DNA of 64,000 bases from Kluyvera cryocrescens NBRC 102467 (GCF_001571285.1 NZ_BCTM01000001.1:341503-405502); one strand, 5' to 3'. Counted from the stretch's first letter, positions 40,126 through 49,939 are shown. A program made the numbers and translations. Notes: a model not told the origin generated them from the letters alone.

Positions 40126-41883
40126 ATGACTTTTACACTACGCCCCTATCAACAAGAAGCGGTCGACGCGACCCTAACCTATTTTCGCCGCCATACGCAG
40201 CCTGCGGTTATCGTGTTACCGACCGGAGCAGGAAAGAGCCTGGTTATCGCCGAACTGGCGCGGCTGGCGCGTGGCCGCGTACTGGTGCTGGCCCACGTCA
40301 AAGAGCTGGTTGCGCAAAACCATGCGAAATACCGCGCGTTGGGGCTCGAGGCCGATATCTACGCGGCCGGCCTGAAGCGCAAAGAGAGCCACGGTAAAGT
40401 GGTGTTTGGTAGCGTGCAGTCCGTGGCCCGTAATCTGGACCATTTTCAGGGTGAGTTCTCACTGCTGATTGTCGATGAGTGCCATCGGATCAGCGACGAC
40501 GATGACAGCCAGTATCAGCAAATCCTCACTCACCTCGGCAAAGTGAATCCTCACATTCGCCTGCTTGGCCTGACGGCCACGCCGTTCCGCCTGGGTAAAG
40601 GATGGATTTATCAGTTTCACTATCACGGCATGGTGCGCGGAGATGAAAAAGCGCTTTTCCGCGACTGTATTTACGAACTGCCGCTGCGCTACATGATCAA
40701 GCATGGTTACCTGACGCCGCCGGAGCGGCTGGATATGCCGGTCGTTCAGTACGACTTCAGCCGCCTGCAGGCCAACAGCAACGGTCTTTTTAGCGAAGCC
40801 GATCTTAATCGCGAACTAAAACAGCAGCAGCGCATTACGCCGCACATTATCAGCCAGATTATTGAGTTCGCCCAAACGCGCAAAGGGGTGATGATTTTTG
40901 CTGCCACCGTCGAACACGCCCGGGAGATCACCGGCCTGCTGCCCGCCGACGATGCAGCGCTGATTACCGGTGAAACCCCAGGCCCGCAGCGCGATGAACT
41001 GATCGAAGCCTTCAAACAGCAACAGTTTCGCTATCTGGTTAACGTTTCCGTCCTGACCACCGGTTTTGATGCGCCGCACGTTGACCTGATTGCCATTCTG
41101 CGTCCGACCGAATCCATCAGCTTATATCAACAGATTGTCGGCCGCGGCCTGCGTCTGGCGCCAGGGAAAACCGACTGCTTAATTCTCGACTACGCCGGTA
41201 ACCCGCACGATCTCTACACGCCGGAAGTCGGCTCGCCCAAAGGCAAAAGCGATAATGTTCCGGTACAGGTTTTTTGCCCAGGCTGCGGTTTTGCGAACAC
41301 GTTTTGGGGCAAAACGACCGCCGACGGTACCCTCATCGAACATTTTGGTCGCCGCTGTCAGGGCTGGCTGGAGGATGACGAAGGCCATCGCGAGCAGTGC
41401 GACTACCGTTTTCGTTTTAAAAACTGCCCGCAGTGCAACGCCGAAAACGATATTGCCGCCCGCCGCTGCCGCGAGTGCGATACGGTGTTGGTTGACCCGG
41501 ACGATATGCTGAAAGCGGCGCTGAAGCTGAAAGATGCGCTGGTGCTACGCTGTAGCGGCATGACGTTGCAGGATGGAATGGATGATAAAGGCGGCTGGCT
41601 GAAAATCACCTATTACGATGAAGACGGTGCCGACGTCAGTGAGCGCTTCCGTTTGCATACGCCGGCGCAGAGAACGGCCTTCGAGCAGCTATTTATCCGC
41701 CCTCATACCCGCACGCCGGGCGTGCCGCTGCGCTGGATAACGCCGGCCGATATCATCGCCCAGCAGGCGTTATTGCGCGCCCCCGACTTTGTCGTTGCCC
41801 GCCAAAAAGACAGGTACTGGCAGGTACGCGAAAAAGTATTCGACTATCAGGGACGCTTTCGTCGCGCCGGCGAGCTACGCTAG
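40126..41883 (+). CDS. radD: DEAD/DEAH-type helicase-like repair protein RadD (YejH)
   Basis: Superfamily 2 ATPase involved in double-strand break and recombination repair, a partner of RecA in E. coli. 585 residues. Helicase motifs are in order: [13 protein letters not shown] (Q), LPTGAGKS (I), [11 protein letters not shown] (II, DECH), [13 protein letters not shown] (III), and [12 protein letters not shown] with [13 protein letters not shown] (V, VI). A C-terminal zinc domain has paired cysteines (CPGCGF, CPQCN, CREC). The stop overlaps the blc stop by 4 bases. Confidence 0.94.
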   Translation: MTFTLRPYQQEAVDATLTYFRRHTQPAVIVLPTGAGKSLVIAELARLARGRVLVLAHVKELVAQNHAKYRALGLEADIYAAGLKRKESHGKVVFGSVQSVARNLDHFQGEFSLLIVDECHRISDDDDSQYQQILTHLGKVNPHIRLLGLTATPFRLGKGWIYQFHYHGMVRGDEKALFRDCIYELPLRYMIKHGYLTPPERLDMPVVQYDFSRLQANSNGLFSEADLNRELKQQQRITPHIISQIIEFAQTRKGVMIFAATVEHAREITGLLPADDAALITGETPGPQRDELIEAFKQQQFRYLVNVSVLTTGFDAPHVDLIAILRPTESISLYQQIVGRGLRLAPGKTDCLILDYAGNPHDLYTPEVGSPKGKSDNVPVQVFCPGCGFANTFWGKTTADGTLIEHFGRRCQGWLEDDEGHREQCDYRFRFKNCPQCNAENDIAARRCRECDTVLVDPDDMLKAALKLKDALVLRCSGMTLQDGMDDKGGWLKITYYDEDGADVSERFRLHTPAQRTAFEQLFIRPHTRTPGVPLRWITPADIIAQQALLRAPDFVVARQKDRYWQVREKVFDYQGRFRRAGELR

Positions 41884-42413
41884 CCGCCGGGCTGTTTTAC
41901 CCACAGCAGGCTGTCTGTGGCGAAACCGAGGCCACGGGCGATATTCAGGTAATTCTGCCGCACCTGTGGCGGCAACGTTGGCGTACGCGACAGGATCCAT
42001 AAATAGTCGCGATTCGGGCCGCTGACCAGCGCGTACTGGTAGTCATCGTCCAGCGCAATCACGTTGTAACCGCCGTAAAATGGCCCGAAGAAGGAGACTT
42101 TGAGCGCGGCGGTGGTTGGCGCGCCGGTGAAGTAAGCCTTCCCTTCGCTCTCTTTCCAGACGCCTTTTTGTGGGTCAAAACCGCGATTTAATACCGAAAT
42201 ACCGCCATCCTGCCGTTTACCGTAGGTGGCGGTCACCTGCTCTAGCCCCCGTTCGAAGCGGTTTTCCAGGCGAGCAACTTCGTACCACTTGCCTAAATAG
42301 CGGCTGGCGTCGAAATGGTTAATCGGCGTCACGCCGCTTGGCGGCGTCGGTGAACGACAGGCCACCAGCGCCAGTGAGACCGCGACACCGGTCAAAACGG
42401 GCCATAGTTTCAT
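41880..42413 (-). CDS. blc: Outer-membrane lipocalin Blc
   Basis: Bacterial lipocalin, an outer-membrane lipoprotein that binds fatty acids or lysophospholipids. 177 residues, the E. coli Blc length. Lipobox LVAC with lipidated Cys19. The lipocalin signature [20 protein letters not shown] lies at the barrel entrance, and [26 protein letters not shown] and YLWILSRTP follow. In E. coli K-12 blc lies near ampC; here it sits between radD and the ybgA-type gene, convergent with radD. Confidence 0.93.
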   Translation of the reverse strand: MKLWPVLTGVAVSLALVACRSPTPPSGVTPINHFDASRYLGKWYEVARLENRFERGLEQVTATYGKRQDGGISVLNRGFDPQKGVWKESEGKAYFTGAPTTAALKVSFFGPFYGGYNVIALDDDYQYALVSGPNRDYLWILSRTPTLPPQVRQNYLNIARGLGFATDSLLWVKQPGG

Positions 42414-42525
42414 GCAACCTCCTTTGCGAACAATGAGTTCGTTAAGTGTAGAGGATAAAAAAACTGACGCGGCCAGAAACGGAAGAATCTATGCTTTAGT
42501 GATAACGCACGGTTAAGGAGATGAA

Positions 42526-43488
42526 ATGATGATCAGTAAACCGACACTGGGGATTAGCGGTTGCCTGACCGGCGCGGCGGTACGTTTTGATGGCGGACAC
42601 AAACGGATGGGCTTTGTGATGGATGAACTCGCCGAGTGGGTGACCTTCAAACCCGTCTGCCCGGAGATGGCGATTGGCCTCCCCACACCTCGCCCGGCGC
42701 TGCGACTCGTCAACACGACCGCCGGGGATACCCGATTACGCTTTAGCCTCGATCTGGATAAAGACGTTACCGAGAAAATGCAGCATTTTACTGACGGCTA
42801 TCTGCCTAATGCTGCCGAATATGCCGGCTTTATTGTCTGTGCCAAATCGCCAAGCTGCGGTATGGAACGGGTGCGACTATATGATGAACAAGGGAATCGC
42901 GGAGCCAAAGAAGGCGTTGGCTTATTTACCGCGGCCCTTCGCCAGCGCTACCCATGGCTGCCTATAGAGGAGGACGGGCGACTGCACGACCCGATTTTGC
43001 GTGAGAATTTCGTCGCCCGCGTATTTGCGCTGCATGAACTCAATGCCCTGCGCCAGGATGGGCTTAGCCGCGGTGCTCTGCTGGCGTTTCACAGCCGCTA
43101 TAAACTGCATCTGTTGGCACACAGCCAGCCGGGATATCGAAAAATCGGCCCGTTTATCGCCCGTATTCATGAGTGGGATGACCTGGAGGCCTTTTTTATT
43201 GCCTATCGGGAAAAGCTGATGGCCATTTTGCAGCAGCCCGCGTCGCGTAAAAACCACACCAACGTGCTGATGCATATCCAGGGGTATTTCCGCGAGCAGC
43301 TCAATGTGCGTCAGCGGGCCGAACTGCGCGATGTGATTGTTAACTATCACGCTGGACGTCTGCCCATTCTCGCCCCGCTGACGCTGCTACAGCATTATCT
43401 GGCTGAGCACCCGGATGATTATCTGCTGACGCAAAAGTATTTCTCCCCCTACCCGGACAGCCTGCGCCTGCGCTTAACCGCCAACTGA
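42526..43488 (+). CDS. DUF523-DUF1722 fusion protein (YbgA family)
   Basis: 320-residue two-domain protein. The N-terminal DUF523 (GISGCLTGAAVRFDGGHK, FKPVCPEMAIGLPTPRP, VCAKSPSCGMERV) has conserved cysteines that could bind a metal or Fe-S cluster. The C-terminal DUF1722 (YbgA) domain covers roughly 190-310 (FHSRYKLHLLAHSQPGYRKIG). E. coli YbgA holds only the second domain. AAGGAG lies upstream of two adjacent ATGs. Function unknown; related genes often sit beside phrB, which is not here. Divergent from blc. Confidence 0.85.
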   Translation: MMISKPTLGISGCLTGAAVRFDGGHKRMGFVMDELAEWVTFKPVCPEMAIGLPTPRPALRLVNTTAGDTRLRFSLDLDKDVTEKMQHFTDGYLPNAAEYAGFIVCAKSPSCGMERVRLYDEQGNRGAKEGVGLFTAALRQRYPWLPIEEDGRLHDPILRENFVARVFALHELNALRQDGLSRGALLAFHSRYKLHLLAHSQPGYRKIGPFIARIHEWDDLEAFFIAYREKLMAILQQPASRKNHTNVLMHIQGYFREQLNVRQRAELRDVIVNYHAGRLPILAPLTLLQHYLAEHPDDYLLTQKYFSPYPDSLRLRLTAN

Positions 43489-43510
43489 TTCGCCCTTCGC
43501 AAGCCATATC

Positions 43511-43534
43511 GCCACCCAGCCTTGATCGGGTGGC
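43511..43534. terminator. Hairpin after the YbgA-type gene
   Basis: gccaccc / gggtggc stem with a 10-base loop, 22 bases after the stop. No T-run follows, so termination is uncertain. Confidence 0.45.
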
Positions 43535-43563
43535 TCCGCCTCTCGGCCAATTCGATGTTTTCA

Positions 43564-43592
43564 TTGCCCAATGGGGAATTGGGGGCTATAAT
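43564..43592 (+). promoter_or_regulatory. rplY promoter
   Basis: TTGCCC, 17-base spacer, TATAAT, then a GC-rich stretch (gccgcccgc) at the expected start, as in stringently controlled ribosomal promoters. Predicted start is about 75 bases upstream of the ATG. Confidence 0.8.
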
Positions 43593-43674
43593 GCCGCCCG
43601 CTTTCACATCCGTGAAGCAGATCAATTGCCTGCTGCTGGGTCGCCTGTAGCAGGATTTATATAGAGAGCTATCA

Positions 43675-43959
43675 ATGTTTACTTTCAATGCAGAAGCACG
43701 TAAAGAGCAGGGTAAGGGTGCGAGCCGCCGCCTGCGCGCAGCTAACAAGTTCCCAGCTATCATTTATGGTGGCGAAGCAGCTCCGGTTGCTATCGAACTG
43801 GATCACGACAAGCTGTGGAACCTCCAGAACAACGCTGAATTCTACAGCGAAGTTCTGACCATCGTTGTTGATGGTAAAGAAGAAAAAGTTAAAGCTCAGG
43901 CTGTACAGCGTCACCCGTTCAAGCCAAAGCTGGCTCACATCGACTTCGTTCGCGCTTAA
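43675..43959 (+). CDS. rplY: 50S ribosomal protein L25
   Basis: 5S rRNA-binding ribosomal protein. 94 residues, the short L25 form without the CTC extension. [21 protein letters not shown] and [20 protein letters not shown] are typical. GAGAG precedes the ATG, and highly used codons prevail. The leader from about 43600 has complementary segments (cctgct / agcagg) that could fold. Followed by its own terminator, then by the inserted pehX on the opposite strand. Confidence 0.97.
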   Translation: MFTFNAEARKEQGKGASRRLRAANKFPAIIYGGEAAPVAIELDHDKLWNLQNNAEFYSEVLTIVVDGKEEKVKAQAVQRHPFKPKLAHIDFVRA

Positions 43960-43985
43960 TCGCAAACCAGTCAACGTGACCGAAG

Positions 43986-44013
43986 AACGGCTCCTTACGG
44001 AGCCGTTTTTTTT
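43986..44013 (+). terminator. rplY terminator
   Basis: AACGGCTCC-TTAC-GGAGCCGTT stem followed by T8 in total. The last T residues overlap the stop codon of the opposite-strand pehX gene. Confidence 0.92.
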
Positions 44014-45976
44014 ACTTTGTCGCCGCCTCCCGTACAACCGCCTCCTTCCCTGTTGCCGAAATCACCTCGTTATTCACGCTATCTGCAAGCGTAATACCGC
44101 TAACCTGGGCAAAACTCCAGGCTTTGTCGGTATTGCCAAAGCTAACCTGATCGAACTGGCTGTCACGCAGAAAGGTGATTTTACTCGCCTGAACGTTGCG
44201 GAACTTCACATGGCTGAATGTCAGATTCTGATGATAGGCATCGCGCGGATAGGTAATACCGTACGCAGTCATCATCTCCAGCACCGTCATCCCATCAACC
44301 ACAATGCTTTTTTTCGCTGCCGTACCGTCAACCGTGACATTCTGCACAGTAACGTCGCGGAACTGCGCCGGCTCAACGGCGGGCGTCGTGTCGTTAACAT
44401 CGGCACTGTATTTGATGGTGAAGATAAACGGCTCTTTCGCCAGGTCTTTCATTGCGTTATTGCGGAACACCACATCGCGAGCGCCGCCGCCATAATAAGG
44501 CCGGCTTTTCATTCGCAGACCAATGTCGGTGAGATACATGACGTTATCTTCGGCAACGATCTTCTCAATCCATGCGCCGGTATGGCTACCGGTCACCACC
44601 GCACCGTGCCCTTTACGGAAGTAGTTATTGAAGATCCACGCGCCGCTTTGTGCTTTTTGCGCGAAGGTTTCCACGCCTTTGCCATAGCCAGCAGCAAAGT
44701 TCATACCGTCGTCACCGGTATCAAAGAAGTTATTGAATATCAGCCCATTCTGGCTATTTCCGAGTTCAATACCGTCGGCGTTATTGCCATCGAAAGTTTT
44801 ATGCACCAGCCCATTCATGGTGATGTTCTCCGATTCCAATACCATCACCCCATGGAAGGCTGGGTTGAGGATCGTCAGCCCCTCAAGATAGAGATTACTG
44901 ACGCCACGCAGCGTCATCAGGCTGGAACGGCGATTTTTATAGGCGCTATCGCGATCCATGCCGTCAGCAACCGCCTGTTCGGTCTGGTTTTTAGCCAAAA
45001 TGCCGTCATCACCCACTTTTTTGGCGTTGCTGGCGCGATACTGCGGCAGTGAATTACCGATCTCATCGACAATAGACTCAGGTCCCCCCTGCTTCACGCC
45101 TCGCGTCCAGCCGTTGCCATCGACAGTGCCCTTCCCCACAATCCGAATATTGCGGAAGGTCCCCGCATGTGAACTGCCTTTATCATCGTCAGCCAGGGCA
45201 TTAATAAGCGATGGCGGGCGTTTTGGTAACGGATTATCGGTGTATGGATAAAGGTAATAGCCCTTATTCAGCGGGTACTGCGCGGGATCTTCCGAACCGA
45301 GCAGCGTTGCCCCTTCGGCGATCTCCAGCGTCATATCGCTATGCAAGAACAGCGCGCCGGTTTTGAATACGCCGCCCTGCACCAGGACTTTACATCCTTG
45401 CGGATAGCGGGCCACCGTGCAGCTATCTATCGCCTGCTGTAGCGCAGCGGTATCCAACGTTTTCCCATCGCCCACCGCGCCGTGAGTTTTCACCTCCACC
45501 ACGTGCGGCGTTTTGCGGGTATGCAGCGTCACCGGGGCGCTGTCGACCGACTCGTTGCCATCCGAATAGACCGCCCGCACGGTAAACTGGTATTCGCTAT
45601 CGGCTTTCAAACCCTCGGCGGTAAAGCTACGCAGATCGACCTTGTGCTGCCAGCTATCGCTATCCAAAGACTGGTAAAAGTTATCGATATAGGGCTTGGC
45701 GGGGGAGAAACTATCCTGATTATCCCGCGCGCTCCCCAATAGCTCGCCACCACGATAGACGTGGTAGTCCACCACCTTATCGGCCTTCGTCAGTGGTTTT
45801 TCCCACACCAGTACCGCACGACTGTCGTCGGTGGAGAGAACCGGTGACTGAAGGTTTTGCGGCGCGGCCGATGCTTCACGCTGAGCGGCAGCGCTATCGT
45901 CGCAACCAACGGCGGCTCCGACGAACATCACTGCCGTCGCCAGCATGAACCGGGATGGCCTGAAAGCATTATGCAT
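44012..45976 (-). CDS. pehX: GH28 exo-polygalacturonase (PehX type)
   Basis: Exo-poly-alpha-galacturonosidase that releases digalacturonate from the non-reducing ends of pectate. 654 residues: export signal with a possible lipobox (AVGC, Cys25), a fibronectin-III-like module (about 40-150; VLVWEKPLTKADKVVDYHVYR is within it, ending APVTLHTRK), then a GH28 beta-helix beginning VVEVKTHGAVGDGK. Catalytic motifs: NADGIELG (near 400), TGDDGMNF (near 422), KGHGAVVTGSHTG (near 456) and LRMKSRPYYGGG (near 488). A KdgR-like box lies 113 bases upstream. It is inserted between rplY and yejK relative to E. coli. PehX has been used as a K. oxytoca marker gene. Confidence 0.92.
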   Translation of the reverse strand: MHNAFRPSRFMLATAVMFVGAAVGCDDSAAAQREASAAPQNLQSPVLSTDDSRAVLVWEKPLTKADKVVDYHVYRGGELLGSARDNQDSFSPAKPYIDNFYQSLDSDSWQHKVDLRSFTAEGLKADSEYQFTVRAVYSDGNESVDSAPVTLHTRKTPHVVEVKTHGAVGDGKTLDTAALQQAIDSCTVARYPQGCKVLVQGGVFKTGALFLHSDMTLEIAEGATLLGSEDPAQYPLNKGYYLYPYTDNPLPKRPPSLINALADDDKGSSHAGTFRNIRIVGKGTVDGNGWTRGVKQGGPESIVDEIGNSLPQYRASNAKKVGDDGILAKNQTEQAVADGMDRDSAYKNRRSSLMTLRGVSNLYLEGLTILNPAFHGVMVLESENITMNGLVHKTFDGNNADGIELGNSQNGLIFNNFFDTGDDGMNFAAGYGKGVETFAQKAQSGAWIFNNYFRKGHGAVVTGSHTGAWIEKIVAEDNVMYLTDIGLRMKSRPYYGGGARDVVFRNNAMKDLAKEPFIFTIKYSADVNDTTPAVEPAQFRDVTVQNVTVDGTAAKKSIVVDGMTVLEMMTAYGITYPRDAYHQNLTFSHVKFRNVQASKITFLRDSQFDQVSFGNTDKAWSFAQVSGITLADSVNNEVISATGKEAVVREAATK

Positions 45977-46088
45977 ATTCTATTTTTCCTCTCTGTTATC
46001 CGCGGTTGCCTGCAAAACCGCGTCCATGAGCCTCACCCACCGGGAGTCAGCTCTCCCCTTTTAAAAATCAAAATAATCATTCACTTTA

Positions 46089-46107
46089 AATGAAACGTAT
46101 TTTTATT
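46089..46107. promoter_or_regulatory. KdgR-like box upstream of pehX
   Basis: AATGAAACGTATTTTTATT agrees with the KdgR pattern AATRAAAYRNYRTTTYATT (from memory) at 17 of 19 positions, including both outer arms. KdgR is the repressor of pectin-degradation genes released by KDG. Confidence 0.7.
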
Positions 46108-46220
46108 TATTTTCTTGAGAAATAACTGAGAGTAAGGTCAAGATTTGACCGGCGCAAAAAATAGACAGGATCAGAATTGAGAGTGATATCACTCAAAACA
46201 GACGGTTACGCGAAGAGACA

Positions 46221-46246
46221 AAGCCCGCACGGCGCTGTGCGGGCTT
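46221..46246 (-). terminator. yejK terminator
   Basis: AAGCCCGCAC / GTGCGGGCTT 10-base perfect stem with a 6-base loop, 12 bases after the yejK stop; the T-tail is weak. Confidence 0.7.
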
Positions 46247-46258
46247 GAGAGGAAGGTC

Positions 46259-47266
46259 TTAGCTTTTGCCAGAAGTGCGACGCTGTAGCTGGTCGCGCAG
46301 ATTTGGCGGCGTGCCTTTAATGGTTAGAGTATCGGTTGCCGGATCCCAGTAAATACGCTCACCCAGCAGCATGGCATCGAAGTTAATCGTCAGCCCGCCG
46401 CCGCTACCGGCAAACTTGGTTAGCTGGCGCAGCGTACTGCGGTCCGCCGGGAAGCTCTCTTCCAGCTCGTAGCCTTTTTCAGCGGTAAACTCGCTGAAGC
46501 TCACTTCACTGACGCCAGAAAGCTCTTTTGACAGCGATTCCAGCTCAATTTCTTCCCCCGCCTGCAGCTGCTCGTTGCAATAGGCATACACCTGCTGGCG
46601 CACGTTTTGGCGTTCGTTTTTATCGAGCTGCGCTTCGGCAGCAAAATCGTCAACGGCTTGCAGCAGCCCACGGTTTTGCACCTTGGCGTTCAGCCCTTCG
46701 CTCGCGCCAAGGAAATCCATGAAGAAATCGGCCACTTTGCGCCCGACCCGACCTTTGAGGAAGGTCAGATAACGCGTTGACTCAGGATTGGTTTCCCACT
46801 CGGTCAGATCAATACGCGCCACGATATCCGCATGGTTGATATCCAGATAGTGGGTCGCACTGATATCCAGCTGTTCGTTGACGCGCATGCTGTTCAGGTT
46901 ATTCAGCACCGCAACCAACAAATACTCTACCGCCAGATAGCGGTAGTGGCAAAACAGCACGATACCGCCGTCAGCAAACGGGTATTTCGCCAGCTCATCG
47001 CGCAGACGACCGGTGGCGGCACGGCTGAATGCGAGGAAATCCTCTTCGCCCTGACGCTGCAGTTTTAGCGCCTGCGCCAGTTCGCTCTCTTCGGTAAACA
47101 GGCCGTAAGCTTTGTTTTTCGCACTATACACCCGATGCAGCTCAGCCATCATCTCTTCAACCGGTGCGGTGGGCTCCAGCAGCGAATCGCGCAGCACAAC
47201 GTCCAGGTTTTGCTCGTCGCGTTTGACGAGCTGATGCAAAGCAATCTGGTCGATATCCAGACTCAT
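46259..47266 (-). CDS. yejK: Nucleoid-associated protein NdpA (YejK)
   Basis: 37-kDa nucleoid-associated protein. The ATG at 47266 ([19 protein letters not shown]) with AAGGAGAG upstream gives 335 residues, exactly the E. coli length; the frame is open 21 codons further. Conserved stretches include [54 protein letters not shown] and [18 protein letters not shown]. Divergent from yejL, as in E. coli. Cellular role is poorly defined. Confidence 0.94.
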   Translation of the reverse strand: MSLDIDQIALHQLVKRDEQNLDVVLRDSLLEPTAPVEEMMAELHRVYSAKNKAYGLFTEESELAQALKLQRQGEEDFLAFSRAATGRLRDELAKYPFADGGIVLFCHYRYLAVEYLLVAVLNNLNSMRVNEQLDISATHYLDINHADIVARIDLTEWETNPESTRYLTFLKGRVGRKVADFFMDFLGASEGLNAKVQNRGLLQAVDDFAAEAQLDKNERQNVRQQVYAYCNEQLQAGEEIELESLSKELSGVSEVSFSEFTAEKGYELEESFPADRSTLRQLTKFAGSGGGLTINFDAMLLGERIYWDPATDTLTIKGTPPNLRDQLQRRTSGKS

Positions 47267-47449
47267 GTTAAACTCTCCTTTAAGATCGGGTGTATTCAAC
47301 CACCCCCGATGCAACAGTGCAACACGCACATTACCGCAGTGGTGGCAGTATAATGGCGAAAGGATAACGCGTTACGCTGAAAAAAAGCGGAAAAAATACT
47401 GCTGCTACGGTAATATACTGCCCTTTAATGAACGGACCGATTTCGATTT

Positions 47450-47677
47450 ATGCCACAACAATCCCGCTACAGTGATGAACACGTCGAACAGCTGCTGAGT
47501 GAGCTCGCCAACGTACTGGAAGAACATAAGACCCCAACCGACCTGTCTTTGATGGTGCTGGGTAATATGGTCACCAATCTGATTAACAGCAGCGTCGCTC
47601 CGGCTCAACGCCAGGCTATCGCGCGTTCTTTCGCCCAGGCGCTGCAGTCTTCTATTAACAGCGATCCTGCGCACTAA
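47450..47677 (+). CDS. yejL: UPF0352 protein YejL
   Basis: 75-residue small soluble protein, standard family length, of unknown function. It is alpha-helical and lacks catalytic motifs ([38 protein letters not shown]). It lies 18 bases ahead of pbgA and is probably co-transcribed with it. No strong Shine-Dalgarno sequence is visible. Confidence 0.9.
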   Translation: MPQQSRYSDEHVEQLLSELANVLEEHKTPTDLSLMVLGNMVTNLINSSVAPAQRQAIARSFAQALQSSINSDPAH

Positions 47678-47695
47678 GGGTACAAGCAACAGTTT

Positions 47696-49450
47696 ATGGT
47701 GACTCATCGTCAGCCTTACCGAGAAAAAGTCTCCCAGATGGTTAGCTGGGGACACTGGTTCGCCCTGTTCAACATGCTGTTGGCCATGGTGCTCGGTAGT
47801 CGCTATCTTTTTGTCGCCGACTGGCCGACGACGCTGGCAGGACGCATTTACTCCTACATCAGCCTTGTCGGGCATTTCAGCTTTTTGGTGTTTTCCGCCT
47901 ATCTGCTGATCTTGTTCCCCCTGACCTTTATCGTCATGTCCCAGCGCTTAATGCGCTTCCTGTCCGCCATCCTGGCGACGGCTGGCATGACGATGCTGCT
48001 TATCGACAGCGAGGTCTTTACCCGCTTCCACCTGCACCTCAATCCGGTGGTGTGGGAACTGGTCATAAACCCCGACCAAAATGAAATGGCGCGCGACTGG
48101 CAGCTGATGTTTATCAGCGTGCCGGTGATTTTGCTGGTCGAGATGCTCTTTGCCACCTGGAGTTGGCAAAAACTGCGTAGCCTAACGCGCCGCCGCCACT
48201 ACGCGCGCCCTGTTGCCTGGTTCTTCTTCGCCTCCTTCATCGCTTCACACGTGATGTATATCTGGGCTGATGCCAATTTCTATCGTCCGGTGACCATGCA
48301 GCGCGCCAACCTGCCGCTCTCTTATCCGATGACGGCGCGCCGTTTCCTGGAAAAACACGGTCTGCTGGACGCCCAGGATTATCAGCGTCGCCTGATTGAA
48401 CAAGGCGATCCTGAAGCGGTTTCCGTTCAATACCCGCTGAGCGACTTGCGCTATCGGGATATGGGCGCTGGCAAAAATGTGCTGCTGATTACCGTCGACG
48501 GCCTGAACTACTCGCGCTACGAGCAGCAGATGCCATCGCTGGCAAACTTTGCGAACAGCAACGTTAACTTCACCCAACATATGAGTGCTGGCAACACCGC
48601 GGACAACGGTATCTTCGGCCTGTTCTACGGTATTTCACCGGCCTATATGGACGGCGTGCTCGCGGCGCGTATGCCTGCAGCGCTGATTAGCGCGCTCAAC
48701 CAGCAGGGCTATCAGCTTGGGCTGTTCTCCTCTGATGGCTTTACCAGCCCAATTTATCGCCAGGCGCTGCTGTCTGACTTCTCCCTGCCGCCGAGTAAGT
48801 CACAAAATGACATGCAAACGGCCAGCCAGTGGATAAACTGGCTACAAAATAACGCGCAGGATGAAAACCGCTGGTTCTCGTGGGTTTCGTTCAACGGCAC
48901 GACCGTCAACACGACTGAACTGAGCGATCGCCAATATAGCCGCGCAGCCGCTGACGTTGACACGCAGGTAGGTCGAGTACTGGATGCGCTCCGCGAGTCC
49001 GGCAAACTTGATGATACGGTCGTCATTATTACCGCAGGACACGGCATTGCGCTCAATAACCAGACGAGCAACTCCGATTGGTCACGCGCGCGACTTCAGG
49101 TTCCGTTAGTTATCCACTGGCCGGGGACACCGGCACAGCGTATTGATATGCTAACCGATCATAAAGATATTATGACTACCCTCATGCAGCGCCTGCTGCA
49201 CGTCAGCACGCCAGCGAATGAATACTCGCAGGGGCAGGATCTGTTCAGTGCGACCCGTCGCCACAATTGGGTTACCGCTGCGGATAACAGCACGCTGGCG
49301 ATTACCACACCGACCATTACGGTGGTGCTCGACCATAACGGCCACTATAAAACGTGGACCGCCTCCGGCGAGAAAGAGCACGATCCGAAACCGCAGCTCA
49401 GTTTGCTGCTACAGGTGCTGACCGAGGAAAAACGCTTCATCGCTAACTGA
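47696..49450 (+). CDS. pbgA: LPS-sensing inner-membrane protein PbgA/LapC (YejM)
   Basis: 584-residue essential-type protein that senses periplasmic LPS on the inner membrane and controls LpxC turnover through LapB/FtsH. Five N-terminal transmembrane helices (about 20-185) precede a periplasmic sulfatase/phosphatase-like domain from about 245 (VLLITVDGLNYSRYEQQMP, SAGNTADNGIFGLFYG). The active-site residues of true sulfatases appear degenerate. The linker with MQRANLPLSYPMTARRFLEKHG carries basic residues implicated in lipid A binding. tRNA-Pro lies downstream. Confidence 0.95.
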   Translation: MVTHRQPYREKVSQMVSWGHWFALFNMLLAMVLGSRYLFVADWPTTLAGRIYSYISLVGHFSFLVFSAYLLILFPLTFIVMSQRLMRFLSAILATAGMTMLLIDSEVFTRFHLHLNPVVWELVINPDQNEMARDWQLMFISVPVILLVEMLFATWSWQKLRSLTRRRHYARPVAWFFFASFIASHVMYIWADANFYRPVTMQRANLPLSYPMTARRFLEKHGLLDAQDYQRRLIEQGDPEAVSVQYPLSDLRYRDMGAGKNVLLITVDGLNYSRYEQQMPSLANFANSNVNFTQHMSAGNTADNGIFGLFYGISPAYMDGVLAARMPAALISALNQQGYQLGLFSSDGFTSPIYRQALLSDFSLPPSKSQNDMQTASQWINWLQNNAQDENRWFSWVSFNGTTVNTTELSDRQYSRAAADVDTQVGRVLDALRESGKLDDTVVIITAGHGIALNNQTSNSDWSRARLQVPLVIHWPGTPAQRIDMLTDHKDIMTTLMQRLLHVSTPANEYSQGQDLFSATRRHNWVTAADNSTLAITTPTITVVLDHNGHYKTWTASGEKEHDPKPQLSLLLQVLTEEKRFIAN

Positions 49451-49484
49451 TTGATTAATTGTGAATCAGTCGGCGGTTGCCCTC

Positions 49485-49512
49485 TTGCAATCAGCGATAA
49501 AAGCGGTAGTAT
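49485..49512 (+). promoter_or_regulatory. proL promoter
   Basis: TTGCAA, 16-base spacer, TAGTAT, ending 13 bases before the mature tRNA 5' end. Confidence 0.6.
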
Positions 49513-49525
49513 TTTACCCATGCAT

Positions 49526-49602
49526 CGGCACGTAGCGCAGCCTGGTAGCGCATCGTCATGGGGTGGCGAGGGTCGAGAGTTCAAATCTCTCCGTGCCGAC
49601 CA
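49526..49602 (+). tRNA. proL: tRNA-Pro(GGG)
   Basis: 77-nucleotide cloverleaf with CCA encoded. Acceptor arms CGGCACG and CGTGCCG pair fully, the D loop is AGCCTGGTA, the anticodon loop ATGGGGT gives anticodon GGG, the T arm is GAGAG-TTCAAAT-CTCTC. It lies after pbgA, matching proL of E. coli. Confidence 0.97.
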
Positions 49603-49939
49603 ACCGTTAAGTGGCAATCATGAGCTTAGGCTCCTGAAAAAGTCGTTATCGTACCCGCGGTGTAACACCGCGGGTATTAACTAACTTTATCTGCCCTATC
49701 TTCTGCTTCTTCCGCAAAACCCAATCAACTGATCGCCTATGTATCAATGAGAAGGCGTCGCCACTATGATTGACCCATGGTAAGACCCAAACGGTCGCTA
49801 ACGCCCATATGCAACACGGGCAATGCGATACGCTCGATGACTAAGGATTGTTGATTCTATCGATTGACGGACACAAGCGATTGAAGGATTTATCGAAGAG
49901 GCTATCAAAGCCCCCTCTTATTTTTACTACAGCCTCTCA
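49603..49939. other. proL 3' flank, no gene
   Basis: 337 bases. The tRNA terminator is at 49652-49676. The remainder to 49939 shows no open reading frame, no recognisable transposase remnant and no copy of the tRNA 3' end. It lies where yejO/narP begin in E. coli. Confidence 0.6.
49652..49676 (+). terminator. proL terminator-like hairpin
   Basis: Perfect 11-base arms TACCCGCGGTG / CACCGCGGGTA around TAA; a poor T-tail (ttaactaacttt) follows. Confidence 0.75.

Noticed and set aside
43865..45052. 395-residue open frame antisense to pehX
   Set aside because: Covers GH28 catalytic motifs on the other strand and begins inside rplY; codon-phase shadow.
49680..49935. Possible insertion sequence or gene remnant after proL
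   Set aside because: Translations in all frames gave only short fragments with no transposase or other motif.
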